DNA of 64,000 bases from Symsagittifera roscoffensis (Eukaryota; Xenacoelomorpha; Acoela; Convolutidae): positions 32,451,710 to 32,515,709 of the forward strand of contig NC_087069.1 of assembly GCF_963678635.1 (NCBI RefSeq), in the 5' to 3' direction. The notes beneath the pieces were generated by a model. That model was not told where the DNA came from. It did not search any database and saw nothing but the letters and a program-made list of their open reading frames with translations. A program made the translations under genes and the position numbers. The stretch's first letter is position 1. Each line of letters begins with the position of its first letter. Shown here piece by piece: positions 38,521 to 48,984 of the stretch.

Positions 38521-39182
38521 TTATTGTTCCGACTGCTGAAAATGTGGAGGAACTTTGTATTCGGGTGTGTTTATTTTTTTTCTTGTTTTCCACTCAAAGT
38601 CGGGTACCACAAATAATCATCGGACTGGTTTGAGTGGGAAATCATATTAAAGGCCTTACAGTCGTGATTCGAACCACATTAAAAATTTTTAAAAATCCCA
38701 GTGTCGAGAAAAACCGGTTCGAAATTCTTGATTTTTCGTCTTATTTCGACCGAATAAAGCGAGCGAGCAGTCTTTTTTTAATTGCTTAAAAGCTTACAAT
38801 AGCTTAATGTAAAACGTAAAAATTTAGCTTATCTTGAGTAGCGTTAGTTTTTTTTTAGTGTTTTAGCGCCTTCTTAGAATTTAAATTTTTTTAATTTCAA
38901 AAAACTGCTAAAATAATTGTTTTAAAAAATTTTTTTCTCGAAATTTTTCTTCAAAAATTCTCAATTTTCTCAGTTTACAATGAATGTCGAATATTCCTAA
39001 TGCCCAGTATTTTGTTCAGCTCTTTTTATCACACCTCGCATATACCTAATGCCCAGTATTTTTTTCAGCTCTTTTTATCACACCTCGCCGAAAAAAAAAC
39101 GAACAATAAATTCAAAAAATTTGGTATATTTTTAAGACTATGGTCGGAACATTCTGTGCTACTTGCACAGTAACCGTCTATC
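38521..39182 (+). mobile_element. Hairpin-ended repeat, family F1, copy D
   Basis: It starts TTATTGTTCCGACTGCTG. Near the right end GGTCGGAACATT is followed by CTGTGC-TACTT-GCACAG, a hairpin with a different stem from copies A and B. It contains an internal tandem pair of about 50 bp (ACCTAATGCCCAGTATTTT..., about 38997-39095). The left hairpin is weak in this copy. Confidence 0.6.
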
Positions 39183-39391
39183 CTTTTTTTTTCTTTTGTA
39201 GCTGCTCCTGCTGCTGTATTTGACCATAATTAATATGCGACAGCGCGTGATCACAATTGTGTAATTTTTTGCACTGGTGGCGGAAAATGTCTTCGTTTTC
39301 AGGTGTTGTTTGCTATCTATAGCTTGAAATCTTAGCTCAATAAATAATCTTTGCAGATGGTTGCCAAATTTTATAACATGGTATTATATCG

Positions 39392-39560
39392 TTGCGTAGG
39401 GAACGTGCTTTGAACCTAATGCATTGGAGTTGGATGAACAGACAAAAAAGTTTGCCAATATTGATATTTCCTTCTTGCTGTCTGATCAGTTTGTCGGGGG
39501 GAGGGCTGATTGTCCTAAAAGCGTTAACCTATTACTCAGAGAAGAACAATAGTCTAATTG
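39392..39560 (+). pseudogene. Relic of EngB/GTPBP8 exon 2
   Basis: GATTGTCCTAAAAGCGTTAA CCTATTACTCA at about 39509-39539 nearly repeats exon 2 codons for VLKAFIYYS (31542-31568). Upstream, TGAACAGACAAAAAAGT, CAATATTGATATTTCCTTCT and TGCTGTCTGATCAG align to the exon 2 stretch from VINRRSKSDVS to FPFVVSSKTG with gaps. TKYD is not recognisable. It suggests that exon 2 was also copied long ago, about 8 kb from the present exon. Confidence 0.5.
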
Positions 39561-39983
39561 ATTGTCAACTCAAATTTGTACAGCAGCTAACTCTGTCTAA
39601 TCTAGTCAGTCAGTCGAATGATTGTTGTAAGTTGTAGCATTACCCTAGAAAAGAGTGAGTTGTTATCTTCTAATCACCTCTGCTGTTATATGAAATGTCT
39701 GAACCTGTGTACTAATTTATGGAGCGAAGGTTACTGGGTTCAGTTTACAAGATTGATATTTAGAAATTAGGTTTGAAAGCGTCCTTAACAATACTAGTAG
39801 CATTTCACGTAAGTACAAATGAAATCTTCGATTAAATATCTGAAATCTCGACAAGTTATCTGTTTCACACCTTTATCTGAAATTAACTGAATGTTTGTAT
39901 TTTTTTGGTTAGATTTTTTGAATTCTTAGGAAATTCCGGACGTGTTCGATTGATTTTTTGCTTAGAACTTAGAACATCCCAAG

Positions 39984-40073
<90 letters not shown>
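39984..40073. repeat. Compound (TG)n(AG)n microsatellite
   Basis: About 21 TG dinucleotides followed directly by about 23 AG dinucleotides. Confidence 0.97.
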
Positions 40074-40075
<2 letters not shown>

Positions 40076-40634
40076 AAGGCGAGTCAAGTAACGCCGAGAT
40101 TTAACAGATTTTTTTTTTTCACGGAACTGTATGATGGCGGTTCCGGAGGTCTAATTGTGTGCTCTTGCGTAGTTTATAGGAAAGTCCAGACCTAACTTAT
40201 TCCTTGTCACTTTCTAGTCCGAATTCAAGTTGAGTTGATCTTATTAACCAAATTAAAGCAATACTACATCATTTTAGAGGATCCTGGCCTCTAAAAACAG
40301 TTATACAATCATCTTGATATTCCGAGCTTTCGAAAGAGTAGGAAGGAACTTTAGCTTAGAATGGCTTCTGTTCCAGGCACAATCAGTAGCCTCAATGAAC
40401 AATCCCGATTAAAATTCCAAAAACTTCGAAAGCCAGAGCAGCTGGTTGCTGCGCAAGTTGTTGACACAAGCAATGCTTGTGTTAAAGTTTGAACTATCTT
40501 TTTTCCAACCTAAGTCGCAAATGTTGTTGCGACGCAAATATTGTTGCGATGAAAAGTGTTAATTTTAAAAGTGTTCATTTTTATCAATAACCAGCTATTA
40601 AGTACAGCGAATGCTAAGGATTTGTACACAGACT
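40074..40634. other. Non-coding stretch
   Basis: No gene recognised. AATGTTGTTGCGACGC / AATATTGTTGCGATG form a short local duplication at about 40519-40552. Confidence 0.4.
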
Positions 40635-41645
40635 ATTATTTTTCCGACTTTCGTAACGAAAGTAACGGAATATTTGTGCTCGGGGTGGTTTTTTTTCAGA
40701 CATTTCGACTTTTTAACTAGCCATTTTTGACGCAATTTTTTTCATATCATTCAAAAAGTATTGTTGTCCTGAGCTTAAATTTGGGAAGATATTTCACCTG
40801 TGATCATTTTTAGTAAAGTTAGGGGGTTTAAAAATGGCCAATTTGGACAAAGTGCGATAAAGTTCGAGCTATTAACGCGTATGCGGAGAAATTGTCATGT
40901 TTTTGCTTGTGTATGCGAAGTGCAACTTCGCCTGTGTCAAAGTTCCGACCACACTCATAAAAATTTTCAAAGAAAAACATTTCCTGTTTCAAATTCGTAC
41001 AGTTTTTGCTTGGTATGAGGAGAGGAAATACGAAAGCTTAGAACGTTAATAAAAATAATCATAATCGACTAGTTGTCTTCAAAAAAATGAATACAAAACC
41101 AAAAAAATTCAAAAGGTTTTTTTATAATTCACTTCAAATCTTTTGTGCCAGCCATAATTAATTCTTTAAATTCAAAGACCTTTAACATGGTATGCATATG
41201 TTTTTCGAAAGTTGAAAATGTTCAAAAATGTCAATCATTTTTTTTCGGTTTATTCATTTGTCTTTCATTTTTCCATCTTTCTGTTGGCTATGTATTTGAA
41301 AAAAAAATTTATTGCAAAGGTAGCAAAATTTTTATTGCAAAGGTAGCGCTAAATGAAGCGTTGAAAGTTTTTCCTATACAAAAAATAAAGTTTTCACGTC
41401 CTAAATGAAAGTATTTTTAAAAAAGCTAAAATTTCAAACCGGCTCTTCTCGCTACATGAAAACTTTCGAATGTCAATCGAATCACGTCTGAAAAGGCTTT
41501 GATATGATTTATCACTGGTCCCATATTGATATTTCTTGTATTACCTGATTTCGCGTGGAAAATAAAGTATTTTAAAAAGTTGAAATTTCCCTCCAAGAAG
41601 TGGTCGGAACAAATTTTGTGACATTCAGGCACAAAGCTCGAATTT
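40635..41645 (+). mobile_element. Hairpin-ended repeat, family F1, copy C
   Basis: It starts TTATTTTTCCGACTTTCG-TAA-CGAAAGTAACGGAA and continues TATTTGTGCTCGGGGTGG, as in copies A and B for the first 250 bp. The interior then differs and is longer. The right end has GTGGTCGGAACAA followed by TTTGTG-acattcagg-CACAAA, again a hairpin with its own stem sequence. Confidence 0.65.
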
Positions 41646-44415
41646 AAGGTAGAAGAAATGAAATTGACTTCGCATTTTTATGCTTAATTTCTTTATTTTC
41701 TTTTTTAACTTCAAAATATTTATTATTTACTAGATTTAAAAATTAATGATTTTGTGTGACACGTGCATGAAAAGTGCATGAAATTTCCAAATTTTTGTTC
41801 TACAGAATATAGTAGATAGCTTAACTAGTTCATGAGTTAACTGATATGCTTTTAGTAAACCATCTGGAGGCCTGACACGGAGGTTAATTATTTTAGGCTG
41901 AAAAAGAGCTCACTTACAGATAAGCCTATTAAGCCTATTACTCACTTGGCAAATTGCAGCGCATGTGCGATTAGAACCCGAAATTGTATGATTGCTTGGT
42001 ACCATCACTCCCGATGTGCCACTACTTTTCCTTCAGCAACCGGATAATCTATAGTCAAATGCTCTAATACATCCTTACTTTCCCATCGGATGAGAAACGC
42101 TTATTCTGAGTTCCTCTCGCATTTTTCAACGCTCCAGTTTGAGTTTTTCATTGAATTTTTTTGACATAATTTTCTTTAAGGAAACATTAGTTGTGATCCT
42201 ATTTATATCTCTTGTTTAGATGATCTATCTGTAAATAAAATTAGATGGCAGAAAGGTTTAAAACTGTATGATACGGCCATTTTTTTGCTCAGATATTTTT
42301 TGAGCCTTTGTATGGTTATTTGCTGAGAAAGTCTGACGTAATTTTTAAAAAAAGTTGTTGCATCAGGGTCCTTCCTTTAATATGAAAGCTCAACATCTTT
42401 TGCTTTACTTTTAGCTTGTCATTCCCAGTTATTGATAAAAACGAGAGACTAATGGATGGTTGATCGAAGGTGATAGTCTTAACGTTTTTTCCACCTGTCA
42501 GTGAACGAAGTGAAGACACTTACTTAAGTCGTTTAACTTTTTCTCGTTCAAAGCCCTGAAGTTAAAATTGTTAAGTGCTTATGACCGAACTGAAGAAACT
42601 TATAAAGGTCGTTTGTTTTTTTTTTGTCAAATTTGATTTTTCACTGTTGGCTTTTGATTTCTGAAAGGAATGCAAAATACGCTCTCGAATTACGGAAGTG
42701 CAAATGAAGCAAAATAATATGAATGACTTTTATTTTCAAAAGTGAAATTTGTTTCAAGATTTGCGAGCGAAATGAAAAATTCTGAAATGGTCGAAAAAGG
42801 ACCTACTTTGAAACGACGTTCTCCATATTTGCAAGCTAATCTTTTCAGTCTTGCTCAACCGTAGTTGTTCTGAGTTTTCATTAAAAACTAGCAATCATCG
42901 CGCGTCTGGATTTTGATGTTTTTCGAAGAGCACTGAAAACTTGAATATTCCTGATTTTGAGGTTTTTCATTTGATGGAAATAATAAATTAGTTTATTTTA
43001 TTCATATGTGCATAAAATTTTTGAATTTTCAGGTTTTGTGAATCAAGATACAAGGAGTGGCTGGCAATGCAAGAAGCATCTTCTGCTTTCAATTGAAGTG
43101 ACTCTAAGTTCTAGTGCAATAAGTTGTTGTGAGCAACAAATAGCTTTCTTCTAATACGCTTCTCCCAGAATTGGACAATATTTGATGTCCCACGAAACTT
43201 GCCATTGGTTTTGATACTGACCCTGACAAAATATTACGTCATCGTGTAAACACTTCTGACGTCTTCAAATCAATCAAAACGAGCAAACAGCTGTCAAAGA
43301 TATTATCGATCAGTGTACAAGTTAGGCGACAGACCTTTCAGTCGAAAGATTGTGATATCATTGTTAGATCAGAACTTACTATCATATCATATTATAATAC
43401 GTTACGTTTCTTACTCTGTCGATTAAAAATACTACGCTTAGTCCCATTTGCAACTCGTAAAGACCAGGGACTAAGGAGTTTCAGTTGTTGATGTAATTGT
43501 TACGACTGCTGCCACTAGTATGATCAAATGTGATGCAAGAGTCATGGTCTTCACTGTTTAAGAAAGAGTGTAACTGATACTGCTCATTTTTGAACAGATC
43601 AAACAACTTAGAAGTAACTTTGCAAAGTTGTTCGATATTTTGTTATTACTGAAACCAGCTACAAGCAAGAGTGCAACTTCTTTTCTCAGAGACTTAAAAA
43701 ACTAGATTGAAAAAGGAGCCCCTTTTTGTTGCAGTTTGTTAAGTTAAATTGAAGTTTGTTGACGCCTATCTTATTCAGTGGTAGAGTTCTCTTTACAGTT
43801 CAATTTTTGTTAAGAGACTCAGTTTCGACTTTTTAACGCACACAGTTGGTCTGAAGGGAACAGACCAAAGTGGAATTATAGTTATTTGCAGAAACTTAGC
43901 ATTTCGGTTACCAAACTAAATCGAGCTCTTAGTTTGTCTGGCTTTAGTCGAACACTCATTCTTACTTACCACTATCAGATCACGAGTTGAGATACATTTC
44001 ATAAAAGTTTTGTTATTACTTGAGTTACAGTTCATTATACACTTCTGTTCTGTTGGTGTTGTTACCATTTCTCTTGTCAGTTGTGCGAGCGGCCGACTTT
44101 AATAATTTTAAACCAACTTCAGTCAAAATTAAACGTTCTCAAAATTTATTGCAATGAAAATTTTGTCCTAATTTAGTCAGCTACAGAAATAAATAGCTGC
44201 AATAAGTTTTTATAAAGATTGAGTCGCAGTTTATTTATAGTAAAATTGAAGACTGTTTGGCATTGGTTTCAATTTACTCTCGTTTTGGCAATAAAAAAGA
44301 ATAAATTAACAAACACTGAAGTCAGATCAAAGAAAAAATCGAATTCAGTTGCTCCCATTTTAAATCATCGAAGAAGAATAAGACTTTTAGCTATTGAAGA
44401 AAAAAATACAAAGCT
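41646..44415. other. AT-rich region upstream of the BCL-2-like gene
   Basis: No ORF with recognisable motifs. At 42497-42620 fragments resembling the F2 repeat start occur (GTGAACGAAGTGAAGACACTTA and ACCGAACTGAAGAAACTTATA). The promoter and any 5' untranslated exon of the BCL-2-like gene should lie here, but I cannot place them. Confidence 0.4.
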
Positions 44416-46135
44416 ATGACTGAAAATCGACGCATCACCTATTTGGACACAAAAGCTGTCGTTGTCTTCAGTTTCGACTTCATCTTGAGACGGCATAATT
44501 TGAACTGGGTCGGACCCAAACCCAATTTGCCCATTCAACTTTCGCCCTGCTTCTACCAAATTCTGGAGAAGATGTTGGAACTGTACGACGATAACTTCAA
44601 AGAAGTCACTCATGGTGTGGACCAGGAAATGCTGGAAGCGCCTGAAGTAGCTGTTGAAAATGTAGGAAACGGCATTTTGAGAAAGTGTCATTTGCCTGTG
44701 CAGCCTAGAAACCAGACGCCGCCTATGATTTCAAAAACGAGGTCAAATAACCACCTGATTTTGACCTCTGATTCGGGAACAAGCAACGAACTGGTAACAC
44801 CGCCTAACTTCATGCAGAGCAATGTAGTAATTCTAGTCTACTTCGCAGCTTGCTTGGAAGTGCAGAAACAGATCAAATTGATGAAGAAGACTAGTCTAAG
44901 TCGAATATTTGAGAACGGTCACCATAACAGATCTAGCGTTTCGAGTCATGCTTCAATTAACAGTAATGAAGTTTTCCCCACTGACAATGAACCTTTTCAC
45001 AATGGAATGCATAATGGAAATGATATCGAATCTTGTAAAAGGTCAACGTCAAATTACTCTCTTGGTAATACTAATTCCCATAACGTGGCTACGAGTTTGA
45101 ATAACCACCGGGACCGAAGGTCGACGATAGGAACCGACAGTGTTTCCTGTTATGAAATGACTTCTAGAATAAATGGAATGTCGGTATCGTCGTGTAGCAC
45201 CAGTGAGCTGAGTGGTGGTTTGGACAGATCCAATACAATCTTTGTGGCCAATAAAGTGTCCTCCTTCATCAACCGCAATATGGGATACTTCATCGATCAT
45301 TATGGAGGATGGGTAAGCTACTGAGTTTATGGTTACATGTTTTATGCTCAATGTCAGTATATTGGAGAGCGAAGTTGGTATAGTTTTCAACGTTCCGAAG
45401 TTTACCTGTATCTTGATAGCTTCCTGGTATTTTGCCCACTGGTAATTTGTGCTAGCGATTTTTCCTCAATTATTTCTGAGATTTGAAAAAAATGTGTTTT
45501 CTTATTTTTTTGAGCTTGTAGCAACTTCATTTATGGTCAAAACTGTGAAAGAGGTTTATCGGCTATTTAATTGTTTTGTTTAGGAAGCATGGGTCAGAAT
45601 ATCAGCCAGTGGCGGCAACTCAACCTCAATGAGTAATCCACAATCCCCGAATCTATCCGAGAGAGAACAAGACCCGACGGAAAACAACGTGTTCGCCTCT
45701 TCGCTCAACCACCCGCCAATGCTCCTCTCACGAAGCAGCCGATCTCACGAGTCCAATTCAACAGTGTCGTCAAACGACAGAAGCCGAGGAGGAAGTTCTT
45801 GGATCCTACATGACGCACGACTCACGACGTCACTCGAGGACAACCCTTCGGCTAATGGGGGATATAGTAGTGGCACAGATGACACGACACAGACGCTCAC
45901 GAGTTATAATAACGAGAAGACTTCGTATAAAAATAGTCGTAATGGGGTGAACGGAATACGTACATCTGCGAGTAGAATGAGTAATGGTAGTGCAAGAACA
46001 AGTAATGCTGATTCGGAGTGCATTAATGGGAGTGCAAGTAGTGAGAATAGGTGGAATCATTTCACGAATGTCATGGCCGCGGGAGTTCTGGGTGCTGGTG
46101 CTCTCTTGGGAACATTGCTGTACCGTGCCAAATAA
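44416..46135 (+). CDS. BCL-2-family apoptosis regulator, two exons
   Basis: Exon 1 is 44416-45312 and exon 2 is 45584-46135 (482 residues), with a 271-bp GT-AG intron (GTAAGC ... TTTTGTTTAG) in phase 0. Residues 9-31 (YLDTKAVVVFSFDFILRRHN) look like BH4 and helix 1. Residues 47-64 (YQILEKMLELYDDNFKEV) lie where BH3 is expected, but the LxxxGD core reads LEKMLE. Residues 131-150 (FMQSNVVILVYFAACLEVQ) match BH1 without its NWGR. FIDHYGGW|EAWVRI (292-305) is BH2, and the intron falls right after GGW, the conserved BCL-2 position. The C-terminal NVMAAGVLGAGALLGTLLY is a membrane anchor followed by RAK. BCL-2 proteins control mitochondrial outer-membrane permeability. About 130 Ser/Asn-rich residues separate BH1 from BH2, and about 145 separate BH2 from the anchor; both are unusual. 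Pro- or anti-death role cannot be decided. Confidence 0.85.
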
Positions 46136-47007
46136 AGTAGTAAATATCTACTATTTATGGGAGTTTTATTATGTAATCCGTGTCCCATAAAATGAAAACT
46201 CATATTTGGCGAAACAACTTTTCAAGACAGGTGTGTCAGAAATGTAGACAGAAATCGCCTATCATATCGGCCAAGTTTTCCACTCCAATTATAAATTTCA
46301 TTCCAGTTACACTATTTTTTTTCAAAATGCCAAAACCAAAAATAAACAGCCAATAACGATTTTTGTAACCAGCAGAGCAGTTCAATTTAAAAGTGTTTGA
46401 AGAAAGTTATTTTGTGGTTGTTTTAAATTAAGTTATCGTCCTTATTTATTCCCTATGTACTCGAAAGAAATTATTTTGACTTTAATCTGTTCGCATTATG
46501 ACCAGCTTTTACCGTTCACTCTTTGAAGTTTAATTAATTAAACTCGTATTATGAACAGCTTATTTTTTGTAAAGTGAGCCAATTTCTTTGTATTTATGAA
46601 ATCGTAACTGCCGTAATCCAAAGTTTCGATTGTTATGAATTTTCTGGGAGCTTCAAAATATTCTTCGGACAAAAGTATGCTCGAAAATGCTACAAGCAGT
46701 TAAGAGCAGCAGACACATAAAAATGAAAGTATGGTGAAGCAAAGAAAGCTACGGGTGGACCTGATTTTGACTTCTACAACTCATTCGATGACTATAACTG
46801 AAGCATCTGAAATTAACAAACTCGAACTGAAACTTAACCAATTTTGTCTATTGTATTTTCGTATGAAGATTTAGTTTTTTATTGAATTGCGAATTCAAAT
46901 TTCAATCTTAATTGTTTCTCTTTTAACCGAGGAAGTCGTTCGCTCAATTTGATTAAAAGCGTCAGATAGCCAAAAAAATAAAGCATTCGTCGACGGATAT
47001 GGCTTTC
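46136..47007. other. 3' flank of the BCL-2-like gene
   Basis: AATAAA overlaps the stop codon (about 46130-46135), but a position so close is unlikely to be the real poly(A) signal. No other gene is visible. Confidence 0.4.
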
Positions 47008-48760
47008 CTACTAATCAAGAGCAGTGAACGCAGTGAGTAGTCTTATATAGTTTTTGGTGATTTTTCTTGTTTTTTATTTGTTTTCAGGAAAAAGTTAACA
47101 TTTGTTCACGTTAAAATTTATTTTTCGCGGTTTGACTTTTGATTTCTTTTCAAGTTCATTTCAATTCATTTGTTGAAAGAAAGGCAAACTCTTCTATCGA
47201 ACAGCAAAAAATCACATAAAACGTGATCGATATCTAATTACGAAATCGAAATTGATTATCAGATTTTACTTTCAGGGTTTGAAAATCTGGTGTTCAAATA
47301 TGACTGCTCAAATTCTGATTTTTTTCAGCTTAAAAAAATATTGAAGATATTAAAAAATATTCGAACTTGAAATACTCACCTTATGTTGGGGTGCAGTCAG
47401 ACTAAACTCATTCGTTGCGAATCTGGTTTCTAAGCATGACTGCTCAAATCTTTTAGGTTTTCCAGATCTGGCGACTCTAATGATTTTTTCTTCTTTTTCA
47501 AAAAAACCCTGCACCGATCTTGAAATTCTCAATCACAAGTTGGGGTGGTTTCAGGGTACACCCAGAAATGGCAAATCTCCCTTTAAATATGACTGCTCAA
47601 AACTAAAGTCAGATTACACTCTGTGGTTGCAATTCTGGCCTCTAAATATGACAGCTCAAATCCTTTTGTTTTAGATATATGGCGATTTTTTCATTTTTTT
47701 GTTCAAAAAATTAAGATACGAAGAAACTAAACGCTTTTGAAATTCTCAACCCTATGGTGAGGTGCTGTCAGGGTACACTCCTTTTGCAAATCTTCTTTTT
47801 GATAATTTGCATAAAACTCAAATCTTTTTGTTTTTCGAGATATTGCGTTTTTTTTTATCTTTTGTTCAAATTTTTTCAAAAACCCTAGATAAAAAAAACA
47901 AACCGAACTTGAAGTCACAGCGTACGCTTAGGAGTTGCAAATCTTCACCGAAATAAATGACGGCTCAAATCGTTATGGTTTTCGAGATATGGAGGTTTTT
48001 ATGATATTTCCATGTTTTTGCGAAGAACTTTGATATAATAAAAACTTACTAAGATTGATATTATGAGCGCTATGGTGGGTTGATGTCAGGGCACATTTTT
48101 TCATTTTGGCGTTGCAAATCTGCCCTACAAATTTGACTGCTCAAGTCCTTTTAATTTTCGAAATGGCGTTTTATGGCTTTTAAAAGAACTTTTCAAAGAT
48201 ACAATTTCAAAAAATTTATTCGATCTCGAAATTGTCAACCCTATGGTGGCATGCTGTTAGGGTACAATCAGGGGTACGGTCAAGTAATAAATGTTTAACT
48301 GGTCTTTCACTTTTACTGCCCATATTTTTTTGTTTTCCGAGATACGGCGTTTCTCATGATTTTTCTTTTTTTTTTTTCAAAAAATGTCACATTTAAAAAC
48401 AGCTAATAGAAATTGAAATTCTCAACCCTATGTGGGGTACTATCAGCATACAATATAAGGTAGCAAATCTGCCCTCTAATTTTGTGTGTTCAAATTTTTT
48501 GGTTTTTGAGATAAAATTTCTGGTGAAATTCAGTTGTTTTGGAGATATGACGTTTTTGGTCAAAAATAGCTTAACATTTGATTTTTTGAAAAATTTAATT
48601 AATGAAATAGAAACCTCCGAGAGATGAGCCCAGTTTATCTTCACAATTGCCTTAATTTTTGCTGTTTTATCTTATGTTTTAGGAAGCTCTTTTTACGTTC
48701 AACGATCTAATTGAAGCAGTGTAGACGCTAGTCATGCGCTAGTTTTTCTTAACAACAAAT
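47008..48760 (+). mobile_element. Hairpin-ended repeat, family F2, copy 2, with internal tandem repeats
   Basis: The left end AATCAAGAGCAGTGAACGCA GTGAGTAGTCTTATATAG matches 28720-28756. The interior (47290-48640) is a degenerate tandem array. Towards the right are TTTACGTTCAACGATC and a partly self-complementary GCAGTGTAGACGCTAG stretch. In related copies further right this reads TTTGCGTTCAACGAC and then GCACC-GTA-GGTGC. TGAACGC near the left and GCGTTCA near the right form a short subterminal inverted repeat. Layout as in Helentron-related non-autonomous elements; assignment is inference. Confidence 0.5.
47290..48640 (+). repeat. Degenerate tandem array, unit about 150-190 bp, seven to eight units
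   Basis: Each unit has, in order, GAAATTCTCAACCCTATGGT, GGGTGCTGTCAGGGTACA, GCAAATCTGCCCTC, TATGACTGCTCAAATCCTTT and TTTTCGAGATATGGCGTTTT, ending in a T-rich stretch. Units differ strongly from one another, so the array is old. Single-unit remnants recur in the 1.62-kb duplications to the right. Confidence 0.8.
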
Positions 48761-48984
48761 CTTTTCAACCCATCTGTTTGACTGACATAGTCTGCGCAGC
48801 TTTGCTTTTCGAGGTTTTTTGACTTTCAAGTCCCATGGAACACCACTTTTATTCACTCCAAAAATTGTGGTCTGTTGCAAAATGCGGGCTGCTATGATGC
48901 AACGATTCAAATGACGTAGTCTCTCCCTAGCTTTGCTTTTTAATGCATATTGACCTACCAGGGCCAATTTTGCGTTCGTTAATT

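Noticed and set aside
38660-38690. GATTCGAACC, resembling a tRNA T-arm
   Set aside because: No acceptor stem or anticodon arm can be folded around it; it is part of the F1 copy D repeat.
44365-44691. 108-codon minus-strand frame
   Set aside because: Antisense shadow of BCL-2-like exon 1.
47290-48640. Regularly spaced repeats suggesting a CRISPR-like array
   Set aside because: Units are degenerate over their whole length with no unique spacers, and the DNA is animal.
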